From an uncultured Porphyromonas sp. (GTDB lineage: Bacteria; Bacteroidota; Bacteroidia; Bacteroidales; Porphyromonadaceae), in assembly GCF_947254915.1 (NCBI RefSeq), contig NZ_CAMYEZ010000002.1, positions 1 to 50,448 of the forward strand: a stretch of DNA of 50,448 nt, read 5' to 3'. The notes beneath the pieces are model-generated. The model had not been told where the DNA came from, searched no databases, and saw only the letters and a list, made by a program, of their open reading frames with translations. Below, one piece after another: positions 34,479 through 42,253 of this stretch. The translations under genes were made by a program, and so were the position numbers. The stretch's first letter is position 1; each line of letters starts with the position of its first letter.

Positions 34479-35735
34479 TTACTTAGCCAGCTGAGCTTCC
34501 AGCTGAGCTATCTTTTTGTTTTGATTTTCGATCGTCTGCAGGAGCGCGCTGAGCTCTTCATTGCCCATAGAGGTGGGATACTCGGCAGAGACACGGAGGA
34601 GGAAGTCGCTCAGGACGTTCATATAGTTGGTAAAAGCGGCATAAGGCGTCTCGTATGGCGAGAAAGCCCCCGGCCCGCCCAACTTAGTGGTCATGTAAAA
34701 GAGGTGATCGGAGCCCTGCAAGTTGATCCAGTCCTCCAGTAGTCGCTGGTCTCGTGAGAGACGGATGCGCTCGCCCCACTCCTCGAGCTTCTGTATGACA
34801 CATTGCTGTAGCTCATTGCCCGTCCATAGCGAGGTGTCTCGCTCTTCGCCCATACGGCTCACTGGATAGGTCGCCTGGATCGTGTCCTGCGGGGTGCAGT
34901 GCGTAGCAATCTCTTGGGGTGTGGTAAAGGTGAAGCCACGCTTATAGCCCTGCTCGGGAAGAGCTCGGAGGAACTCAAAGATGCCGGTCTCACGGCTCCA
35001 TACCGATCCAAGCGTCTCCAGTGGCAGAGAGACCAAAGCATAGTCGCCCTGCTCAGCCTCCAGCGTCGCAAAGAAGCGCTCCGTCGTGTAGGGATAGAGC
35101 GGACTATCGTACCGTGCGAAGTCGTGGGCGATCGCATCCGAGAGCTCTGCGTGACGCATCAGGAGAGCCATGCCCTCGGTCGTAGCGTTGTACAGGTAGT
35201 TAGGACTCTTCCACGCTAGGAGGTGCTTGGCGCCCTCGGTGACGATCGCTTTGTACCCTTGGCTGTGGGCTATCTGTGCGATGCGGTCGCTGTAGATTAG
35301 CTCAGGATTGGAGAGCGTCACGGGAGAGACCCCAAGGAGCGAACTGATACGGGTGCGGTACATGCGCAATTGGTTCGCATACTCCTCCTCATCATACAGC
35401 CCGCAGAGCCCGTGCGAGATCGGTTCGCCAAGTATCTCGATGCGCCCGCTCTTGACCAGTCGCTTGAGTAGCTGGATCATGTCCGGCGTGTACAGCTCCA
35501 TCTGCGTGAGCACCGAGCCTGAGAGCGTGAGAGCAACTCTAAAGTCGGGATGCGCCTCAATCAATTGCTCGATCAGTTCGAGGGCTGGTCTATAGGAGCG
35601 GTCTACCACTTGACGCAGTATCTCCTCATTGGCAAAGTCGTCGTAATAGTAGTGGTCGCTACCGATATTGAAGAATGGGTAGCTCTTGAGCCTAAACGGT
35701 TGGTGTAGGTAGAAGTGAAGTATAATCTGTATCAT
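34479..35735 (-). CDS. glycoside hydrolase family 57 protein (alpha-amylase/alpha-glucanase like)
   Basis: A 418-residue GH57 protein. The N-terminal HFYLHQP and the following YYYDDFANEEILRQVVDRSY are typical of the group found in Bacteroidota glycogen clusters. Motifs GRIEILGEPISHGL, NPELIYSDRIA and AIVTEGAKHLL follow in the expected order. Substrate is an alpha-glucan by family, but not more precisely. No signal peptide is seen. A short C-terminal coiled coil (ENQNKKIAQLEAQLAK) is present. It lies between the GT4 gene and the M3 peptidase gene. Confidence 0.88.
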   Translation of the reverse strand: MIQIILHFYLHQPFRLKSYPFFNIGSDHYYYDDFANEEILRQVVDRSYRPALELIEQLIEAHPDFRVALTLSGSVLTQMELYTPDMIQLLKRLVKSGRIEILGEPISHGLCGLYDEEEYANQLRMYRTRISSLLGVSPVTLSNPELIYSDRIAQIAHSQGYKAIVTEGAKHLLAWKSPNYLYNATTEGMALLMRHAELSDAIAHDFARYDSPLYPYTTERFFATLEAEQGDYALVSLPLETLGSVWSRETGIFEFLRALPEQGYKRGFTFTTPQEIATHCTPQDTIQATYPVSRMGEERDTSLWTGNELQQCVIQKLEEWGERIRLSRDQRLLEDWINLQGSDHLFYMTTKLGGPGAFSPYETPYAAFTNYMNVLSDFLLRVSAEYPTSMGNEELSALLQTIENQNKKIAQLEAQLAK

Positions 35736-35765
35736 AGGAAGGTGGAGAAGTCGTTTGTCAAAGGG

Positions 35766-37022
35766 TTATACAAGTCGGTCATAGATAGCTCTGAGGCGCA
35801 GTCCAGCTTTGCTCCAGACGATATTGTTGACCTCCTCAATACCCTTTTGCTTGAGATGCTCGTGGAGCGTCGGATAGGAGACGAGGGCGTGCATAGCGTC
35901 GGCCATAGCGTCCACGTCCCAGTAGTCAGTCTTGATCGCGTAGCGCAGGATCTCGGCACAGCCACTCTGCTTGGAGATAATGCTCGGCACGCCACACTGC
36001 ATAGCTTCTAGTGGCGAGATGCCAAAAGGCTCCGACACCGAGGGCATCACGTAGACATCACTCGAGCGCAGCATCTCATAGACCTGCTGTCCTCGCAGGA
36101 AGCCCGTGAAGTGAAAGCGGTCGGCTATACGTTTGCGAGCCACGAGGTCGATCATCTTGTCCATCATATCGCCATTGCCCGCCATCACAAAGCGGATCCC
36201 ATCGGTATGCTGTAGCACCTTGTGGGCTGCCTCGACGAAGTACTCAGGTCCCTTTTGCATGGTGATGCGCCCCAGGAAGGTAATCACCTTGTCGCCCGTA
36301 TGCTGCTTATTGGGCAACGCTAATAGCTCAGGACTAAGCGGCTCGACAGCATTGTGGACGGTAAAAACCTTGTCAGGGCTCTGACCATACTTGTCGATGA
36401 CAGTTCGTCGGGTCAGGTTGCTCACACAGACGATAGCGTCCGCGTAGTCCATTCCCTGCCGCTCGATCGCATAGACCTGCGGATTGACATTGCCACGACT
36501 GCGGTCGAAGTCGGTCGCATGCACATGGATCACCAGTGGCCGCCCCGTCACCATCTTCGTATGGATCCCCGCTGGGTAGGTGAGCCAGTCGTGCGAGTGA
36601 ATGATGTCGCACGGCACCGTCCGCGCTATGACGCCCGCCACAATCGAGTAATTGTTGATCTCCTCCAGCAGGTTGTCTGGGTAAGCTCCGCTAAACTCCA
36701 GACAGCCCAAGTCATTGGGACAGCGATAGCGGAAGTCATCGTAAATATGCTCTCTCGCAGCTTGATAAAAGCTCACCTCCGCCTCATTGTGTAGCCGTGA
36801 GCGCAGGTACTCGGCACTATGATCATGGTAAACGATCGGCGTGCGGTCAGCGCCAACCAGCGTAATGTGCGAAGTGTCCTCATCGCCATACAGCTTAGGC
36901 ACGACAAAGGTTATATCCATATCGCTCTGCTCGGCCATACCATTGGTCAAGCCGTAGCTAGCCGTGCCTAGCCCGCCTAAAATGTGTGGGGGAAACTCCC
37001 ACCCGTACATCAATACTCTCAT
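35766..37022 (-). CDS. glycosyltransferase family 4, glycogen synthase-like
   Basis: A 418-residue two-domain (GT-B) glycosyltransferase. The N-terminus MRVLMYGWEFPPHILGGLGT and the E-x7-E motif EPFGISPLE near residue 329 are typical. The acceptor end of the family in this operon is glycogen or another alpha-glucan, by context. The start codon overlaps the debranching enzyme stop (ATGA), indicating coupling, and the GH57 gene follows after 30 bp. Sugar donor specificity (UDP- or ADP-glucose) cannot be read off. Confidence 0.88.
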   Translation of the reverse strand: MRVLMYGWEFPPHILGGLGTASYGLTNGMAEQSDMDITFVVPKLYGDEDTSHITLVGADRTPIVYHDHSAEYLRSRLHNEAEVSFYQAAREHIYDDFRYRCPNDLGCLEFSGAYPDNLLEEINNYSIVAGVIARTVPCDIIHSHDWLTYPAGIHTKMVTGRPLVIHVHATDFDRSRGNVNPQVYAIERQGMDYADAIVCVSNLTRRTVIDKYGQSPDKVFTVHNAVEPLSPELLALPNKQHTGDKVITFLGRITMQKGPEYFVEAAHKVLQHTDGIRFVMAGNGDMMDKMIDLVARKRIADRFHFTGFLRGQQVYEMLRSSDVYVMPSVSEPFGISPLEAMQCGVPSIISKQSGCAEILRYAIKTDYWDVDAMADAMHALVSYPTLHEHLKQKGIEEVNNIVWSKAGLRLRAIYDRLV

Positions 37023-39022
37023 CTTGTAGGACGCTCTTCGTTGCTGGTTGTATAGTATAGGTAGTTAGCCAGAGGGGTCTCCTCGCTGTTGTACCGCTCC
37101 AGGGTCACCAAGGCGCGCAAGACCTCCGCACAGCTCATCGCAAAGGAGATACCGCCGTGACTATCGTAGGGCGGGTTGCCATCGTACAGTTCGCTCAGTG
37201 TCGAGATACCGTGATGCTGTAGCTCATCCTGTATATCCCCGAGCAGGCGCGCCAGGTGAGTCACACCGCTACGCCCATTGATCTTCAGATAGGCATCCGT
37301 GTAGGCACCCAGTAGCCACGGCCAAGCGGAGCCATTGTAGTAAGCATGCTCCCGCTGCTCCTGAAGCCCGCTGCACTGCTCCACATAACCCTCACTGCGG
37401 GGGCTCAGCGAGCGAATACCCTTTGGCGTGAGTAGCTCAGAGGTTACGATCCCTAGCACTTGTCGCTGCTTAGCACGACTCAGCGGGCAGAACGGCAGCG
37501 AGATAGCTATCAGCATATCAGGACGGACAGCCCGCTCACGATACCCCTCCTTGGTCACGTAGTCATATAGGTAGCCATAGGGATTGACAAAGGTCTGCTC
37601 GAAGGCTGGCTCTAGGCGCTCGATCACGCTCGCAAGCTCCTCGGGAAAGCCCACGCCACGAGCCTCACGGTAGAAGCAGAGCGCATTGTACCACAAGCCG
37701 TTTACCTCCACCAGATAGCCCCGTCGTGGCACGACTGCTTGCCCCGCTATCGTTGAGTCCATCCAGGTGACTGGAGGCGTGCCACTCCCCTCGGCATAGA
37801 GCAGTCCATTAGGCTCGATGCGCAGGATCGGATGGCGGTCGCTCAGGTAGTAGTCGATGATGCGCCCCACGAAGTCTAGGTAGAAGGTGCGGTGGCTGTC
37901 GTCTGGATACTCAGCGAGAAAGAGCTGTATAGCACGTATCGCCCAGAGCCCCACGTCTGGGTCGCGCACTCCCTCCATATCTAGTGGGAGCGCTATCTGC
38001 TGGATGAAGTTGATACTGCTCCGTATGAAGGTGCTCATCACATTGTGAAAGCGCTCCGGATGATCGCTATAGATCGAGCAACCAGGCAAAGCGACCATCT
38101 CGTCCCTCGCTCGAACCCCATACCAGGGGAAGCCCGCGAGGATGTAGTGTCTATTGGATTCTGGCTTGTAGTAAAACTGGCTACAAGCGTTGCGCAGACA
38201 GCTCTGCAGATCTACCCGCGCCTTGCGATGCGCCACCTCTGAGTCAAAGAGCGCCGGCAACGTAGTCACGTCCACCTCCTCTAGCTGTGCGGTGAAGTAG
38301 ACCGACTCACCATTGCGCAGATCCATCTCGAAGTAGCCAGGCGAATAGAGGTCTTCGCAGCTTTCGTACCCTCGTATCTGCTCCTTAGGATAGTGCAGAT
38401 TCTTGATCCAGTAGCCCTCATCGACCCAATGCGAGGGAGCATCCACCTGCATGTATAGATCGGGATAACCCTCATAGAGACAGGTGCGCACGCCCGTCGT
38501 GCCGACTGGGTGGACGGTCGTGTCGGCGGTATCGTTCTCGTGCGATAGGAGGATCACATCCCTAAAGGCGACCACAGGGCGCAACCGCAGCGTGGTCTCG
38601 CTGTGGCTGTCGAGGAGCGTAAACTTGATAATCACCTGATTCTTGTAGTGGCAGAAGATCGACTCCCGCTGTAGGAGCACCCCGCCCACACGGTATATCG
38701 TGCGGGGCATCTTGTCTATGTTGTACTCTCGTATGTACTTGTGCCCATTGGGATAGACCGTGCCATCACCGTAGAGATGCACCCCGAGGTTAAACTCCGC
38801 TCCATGCTGTATCACCGTAGCGTCTAGCGACGAGAGGAGGACATGATTGTGACGGCTCAGGTGAGGCAACGGCACCACGAGCAGACCGTGATACTTGCGC
38901 GTGTTGCACCCCACGAGGGTCGTACAGTTGAAGGCGCCCCCACGGTTCGAGCGTATATGCTCCAGCTGTAGCGAGCGGTCTAGGTTAGAAAGTGTTGTAC
39001 GGTCAAACTTGAGATAACTCAT
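37019..39022 (-). CDS. glycogen debranching enzyme (amylo-alpha-1,6-glucosidase)
   Basis: About 667 residues from ATG at 39022 (MSYLKFDRTTL). An upstream in-frame ATG at 39097 would add 25 unlikely residues. The N-terminal GDE_N region includes NRGGAFNCTTLVGCNTRKYHGLL-type sequence near residue 30. The C-terminal catalytic (alpha/alpha)6-like part has LAGFPWYGVRARDEM, DVGLWAIRAIQLF and YYNGSAWPWLLGAY. It heads the operon with GT4 and GH57 genes, a typical Bacteroidota glycogen unit. A -7-like box (TATCTTAG) lies at 39135-39142 on the minus strand, overlapped upstream by an inverted repeat (39145-39170). Confidence 0.9.
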   Translation of the reverse strand: MSYLKFDRTTLSNLDRSLQLEHIRSNRGGAFNCTTLVGCNTRKYHGLLVVPLPHLSRHNHVLLSSLDATVIQHGAEFNLGVHLYGDGTVYPNGHKYIREYNIDKMPRTIYRVGGVLLQRESIFCHYKNQVIIKFTLLDSHSETTLRLRPVVAFRDVILLSHENDTADTTVHPVGTTGVRTCLYEGYPDLYMQVDAPSHWVDEGYWIKNLHYPKEQIRGYESCEDLYSPGYFEMDLRNGESVYFTAQLEEVDVTTLPALFDSEVAHRKARVDLQSCLRNACSQFYYKPESNRHYILAGFPWYGVRARDEMVALPGCSIYSDHPERFHNVMSTFIRSSINFIQQIALPLDMEGVRDPDVGLWAIRAIQLFLAEYPDDSHRTFYLDFVGRIIDYYLSDRHPILRIEPNGLLYAEGSGTPPVTWMDSTIAGQAVVPRRGYLVEVNGLWYNALCFYREARGVGFPEELASVIERLEPAFEQTFVNPYGYLYDYVTKEGYRERAVRPDMLIAISLPFCPLSRAKQRQVLGIVTSELLTPKGIRSLSPRSEGYVEQCSGLQEQREHAYYNGSAWPWLLGAYTDAYLKINGRSGVTHLARLLGDIQDELQHHGISTLSELYDGNPPYDSHGGISFAMSCAEVLRALVTLERYNSEETPLANYLYYTTSNEERPTR

Positions 39023-39134
39023 AGATAGTAAATTACTTGGAAGCAACGACACCACCACTCCCCTACTCCCGATCAGCGCTAGCGCCTCGGTGGTCACGTG
39101 ACAAGTGGCGCTGAGGATAACCCTCTCTGCGTTG

Positions 39135-39170
39135 CTAAGATACGAATTAACCGCTGAACGACGGTTAAAT
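39135..39170 (-). promoter_or_regulatory. possible promoter and operator of the glycogen operon
   Basis: The minus strand reads TATCTTAG at 39135-39142, one base from TAnnTTTG. An imperfect inverted repeat, AATTAACCG (39145-39153) and CGGTTAAAT (39162-39170), covers the -33 position. No TTG is seen there, so an activator or repressor may act here; this is a guess. Confidence 0.3.
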
Positions 39171-39186
39171 TCCCGCTAAACGAACA

Positions 39187-39312
39187 GTTTCTCACCGATG
39201 AAACTCTAGTTTCTCCCCTATGAAAATGGATTTTCCTCCCTATGAAAATGGATTTTCCTCCCTATGAAAATGGATTTTCTCCCCTATGAAAAATCCATTT
39301 TCACCTAGGTGG
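39187..39312 (+). repeat. exact 22-bp tandem array (TTTTCCTCCCTATGAAAATGGA type)
   Basis: Five units of exactly 22 bp start at 39187, 39209, 39231, 39253 and 39275, plus a partial sixth. Units 3 and 4 are identical. Each has a TTTTC...GAAAA dyad. The period and the dyad layout match the units inside the TIR elements, but the bases differ (CCCTATG in place of TTCCGAA). It lies 14 bp left of the copy 5 terminal repeat. Confidence 0.9.
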
Positions 39313-39326
39313 CAATGTGGTCTAAC

Positions 39327-39673
39327 CAGGACTGACGCATTATAATCCACTCTTCTTTGATGATCTTCGAGGAATATAGGGCTAAATCCTCGCTACAAAG
39401 CGGTATAGAGCCACTCTATAGCTACTCTTACAGCTCTGTTGATTCCAATTTCTACCGAGGAAATTGAAAATCTCCAGGGAGAAAACGAGAATTCTCCACG
39501 GAGGAACGAAATAAAACTTCGGAAGAATGAAATAAAACTTCGGAAGAATGAAATGAAACTTCCGATGAATTTTTCGTTTCCTCGCTGGATATTTCCGATT
39601 TCCTACCGAGGAATTGCTCAATTTCCTTGATAGTGCCATCAATGACCTCATCCCTGATAATGCGTCAGCCCTG
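39327..39673 (-). mobile_element. MITE-like TIR element, copy 5 (reversed)
   Basis: The left end CAGGACTGACGCATTATA (39327-39344) and right end GATAATGCGTCAGCCCTG (39656-39673) are inverted repeats of 18 bp with few mismatches. In between, read from the right, the array (about 39437-39650) precedes the tail domain (39345-39436), opposite to copies 1, 2 and 7. GAAGAATGAAATAAAACTTCG units repeat every 21 bp. The total length is 347 bp. Flanks show no 8-bp duplication; right of it lies an array fragment (39674-39775). Confidence 0.75.
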
Positions 39674-39775
39674 TCTTTCTTCCGAAGTTTCATTTCATTC
39701 TTCCGAACTTTTATATCCCAGCTCCGTGGGGAATGTTCGTTTGCTCCGTGGCGCTTTCCGATTTCCTCGGGATAA
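39674..39775 (+). repeat. array fragment abutting copy 5
   Basis: Begins abruptly inside the array with TCTTTCTTCCGAAGTTTCA in forward orientation, directly after the copy 5 terminal repeat, and ends near TTTCCTCGGGATAAAACG. It has no left end. It may be the remains of an older copy cut by rearrangement. Confidence 0.6.
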
Positions 39776-39779
39776 AACG

Positions 39780-39820
39780 AACGTAGGGACATACAGCGCA
39801 ATGCCGTACGTCCCTACGTT
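39780..39820 (-). terminator. terminator of the fimbrillin operon
   Basis: A 15-bp stem with one mismatch (39780-39794 with 39806-39820) and an 11-base loop. On the minus strand it is followed by GTTTTATCC. It lies 58 bp past the stop of the last fimbrillin gene. Confidence 0.75.
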
Positions 39821-39877
39821 TATTCGTTAGCGGGCTACCTCTCGCGCTAGGCGACGAAGGCTCGCTGGTGTGACTGA

Positions 39878-41293
39878 CTACTCGATCGTAATGTCATCGA
39901 TGTAGAGGTCCCAAGCGACTTCCTTACCGACCTTGAAGGCAAATAAATTGCCCGTTTTGGCAGGAGTGATGCCCGTTATGTCAAGCGTGACCTTAACCCA
40001 ATCGTTGGCAGTAATGCTACCTGCGTATTGATTGTTTGCAGCTACAGATACGTTGACATCAGCATTGTTGACATCTCCTATATTAAAGGCCTTATAAGCC
40101 CTTCCTCCCGTGTAGACATTGCAAGAGATGCTCTTACCAGCAGCTGTACCCTTGATGTAGAATGAGATCTTAGTCTTGCCATTGAAGTCTTTGCCCTCCT
40201 TATTTGTAGCGGTAAAGACATAGTCATTGTCTTTAGGCGTACCCTTGATGTGGAGAGCTTTACTACCGTTGCGACCAGCACCAGTAGCTTCAGTTGCATA
40301 GTTCTTCAGACCGAATTTGTTTAGCGTACCCTTGAAGGCAGCGAAGTCCTCGAAGTTAGCTCCTGGGAAGAGTAACTCAGCATTGCCAGGCTGAGGCTGT
40401 GGCGTAGGAGGTACTGGAGGGGTTGGCTCCGAGCCACCACCATTGTTGTCGGGAGTAACGGTTACGTTGCCACCATCTACGACATCCCAGTTAGAGATCT
40501 GACCATTGACCTGATCTACTGTGATGGCGCCAGATGCGAGGGTGACGTTGAACTTGTGGTTCTTGCCAGACTGGAGAGCGAGGCTAGCGAAGGTGTAGCT
40601 GTAGCTCTTGCCATCGCTCAGCTTGATGACGAGCTTAGCATTAGCATTGGTAGCAGGGATGACGATCGTTGGTGCGAAGGTGCCAGCAGCGAGCTGTAGT
40701 TTTTGCGTAGCCGTTGCCGTGCCATTGGTGAGCGTACCATCAGCAATCTTCATCGAGCTGGTGGTGACGATGCCCTCTAGCTGTGCTAAGGTGATAGTCG
40801 TACCAGCGGGTAGACCAGTCATGGTGAAGCTCACGAGAGCTAGCTTGTGCGTAAACTGCAGTACGTGGTTAGCTCCATTAGTAGCCTTAGCGGTCTTGAT
40901 GCCCGTCAGGTTGTTGGAGTAGAGGACGTCGGTCTGATTGTTGGTCAGGTCGATAGCTAGATCGGTCGTAGCGCTAGCGCTATAAGGATAGTAGCTAACG
41001 AAGTTGACCGTCTGCCCATCGGCAAAGGTTAGTCCAGTAGCGGCGGGTGCAAAGGTGGCGGTAGCGCCTCCTGCGGTGGTCTTGTACTCTACGTTGGTAG
41101 CGGTAGCGTCACCAGTCATAGAGATGCCGATGGCATCGTTTGCCTCGAAGGCATTGCCGGCCATACGGAGGTTGAGCGCTGGGATGTTTGACCCAAACTG
41201 CATCGCCTCCTGCTGTAGGCACTCACCTTTGTTGTCCTTGTTGCAGGCAGTGAGTGCGAGTAGTGCTAGTGCACCGACAAGTAGTTTCTTCAT
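39878..41293 (-). CDS. fimbrillin family lipoprotein with C-terminal carbohydrate-binding-like domain
   Basis: A 471-residue lipoprotein (LLALTAC, Cys17) of the Mfa_like_1/fimbrillin family. The fimbrillin region (about 30-280) carries VEYKTTAGGATATFAP, VNFVSYYPYSA and VNGQISNWD, shared with its two neighbours. A Pro/Gly-rich linker (about 281-305) joins a second domain (306-471: NAELLFPGANFEDF, ISFYIKG, WDLYIDDITIE). That domain looks like a jelly-roll, carbohydrate-binding-type fold. It is likely an outer-surface protein or minor pilus component. It is the last gene of a three-gene operon. Confidence 0.85.
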   Translation of the reverse strand: MKKLLVGALALLALTACNKDNKGECLQQEAMQFGSNIPALNLRMAGNAFEANDAIGISMTGDATATNVEYKTTAGGATATFAPAATGLTFADGQTVNFVSYYPYSASATTDLAIDLTNNQTDVLYSNNLTGIKTAKATNGANHVLQFTHKLALVSFTMTGLPAGTTITLAQLEGIVTTSSMKIADGTLTNGTATATQKLQLAAGTFAPTIVIPATNANAKLVIKLSDGKSYSYTFASLALQSGKNHKFNVTLASGAITVDQVNGQISNWDVVDGGNVTVTPDNNGGGSEPTPPVPPTPQPQPGNAELLFPGANFEDFAAFKGTLNKFGLKNYATEATGAGRNGSKALHIKGTPKDNDYVFTATNKEGKDFNGKTKISFYIKGTAAGKSISCNVYTGGRAYKAFNIGDVNNADVNVSVAANNQYAGSITANDWVKVTLDITGITPAKTGNLFAFKVGKEVAWDLYIDDITIE

Positions 41294-41327
41294 GTCTTGT
41301 TCTATTTAGGTGTTTATTGATTATTTG

Positions 41328-42233
41328 CTATTTGGTGGGAGTGGCAACGATGTTGGACACGGAGCCATCGTCCTCCCAGTCTACGATTTGTCCATTGACA
41401 AGGTCTATGGAGATCTTGTCCTGTCCATCGAGGGAGATATTATAGTAGTAGATCTTGTTGCTGATGATGCCCAGCTGCTTGATCTCCTTGGTGTATGTGC
41501 GCCCATTGCTGAGCGTGAGCTGTAGCTGTGCGTCTACAACATCCTTCGGGAGGACGAGAGACGAGGCGGAGTGCTTGTCTGCACTAATCGCTAGCGGGAG
41601 GGTCTCCTTCGAACTATACGGTGTGCGTAGTTCGCCCGTGAGGACGTCAAAGTCGCCCTCGAGGACCATGCCTTGTAGCTTCATTGATTGTAGTGTCACT
41701 CCTGCGGGGAGTCCCTGCAGCGTGAAGACGATGCGTGAAAGGACGTGCCCGAAGAGGAGCGTGTACTCCTTCTTCTCTACACGAGGAGCCACCTCACGGT
41801 GATGAGCCCAGAGGAGGTCGATCGGCTCCTTGATCAGATTCAAGTGTATGATCCCCTTCTGAACGTCTGTGCGGTACGGAGCGTAAGCGTAGAAGTCAAG
41901 CTCCTTGACAGTGCTGGGATAGATGCGATCAGACATCGTCGTAGGGTGAAAGATCGCTATATGCCCCCCAGGGATGGCGTGGTAGTGCAGGTTATTGCGC
42001 TCCTCCGCTCCACGCGCATAGACACCGATCTGGTCGCTCACGTCAAAGCGTTCGTCCGTGGCGCGCACCTCCTTGTCGCCAAGACGTATGTTGCTCTTGA
42101 AGACTATGTAGTCCTTAGCTTGCGCTCCGTCTTCATCGGGGCAAGTGGAGCAGCGAGACTGCTCCTTGGTACAAGAGGTAGCGAGGAGTAGCGTCGCGAG
42201 TAGTATAGAGATTGTCGTAAGTAGCTTATTCAT
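41328..42233 (-). CDS. fimbrillin family lipoprotein
   Basis: A 301-residue lipoprotein (LLLATSC, Cys21) of the fimbrillin (Mfa_like_1) family without any extra C-terminal domain. The shared blocks are RNNLHYHAIPGGHIAIFHP, ELDFYAYAPYRTD and VNGQIVDWEDDG. The N-terminal KEQSRCSTCPDEDG adds two more cysteines just after the lipidated one. It lies between two longer paralogues with gaps of 34 and 20 bp, so the three came from duplication. Role is surface structure or adhesion by family. Confidence 0.85.
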   Translation of the reverse strand: MNKLLTTISILLATLLLATSCTKEQSRCSTCPDEDGAQAKDYIVFKSNIRLGDKEVRATDERFDVSDQIGVYARGAEERNNLHYHAIPGGHIAIFHPTTMSDRIYPSTVKELDFYAYAPYRTDVQKGIIHLNLIKEPIDLLWAHHREVAPRVEKKEYTLLFGHVLSRIVFTLQGLPAGVTLQSMKLQGMVLEGDFDVLTGELRTPYSSKETLPLAISADKHSASSLVLPKDVVDAQLQLTLSNGRTYTKEIKQLGIISNKIYYYNISLDGQDKISIDLVNGQIVDWEDDGSVSNIVATPTK

Positions 42234-42253
42234 AATAGTAGGTCGGCTGCGGA

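Noticed and set aside
39187..39312. Tandem 22-bp repeats as a CRISPR array
   Set aside because: Units are directly joined with no spacers, and no cas genes are present.
39382..39801. 139-codon minus-strand ORF
   Set aside because: It runs through copy 5, its right terminal repeat and the array fragment; the opposite strand is equally open.
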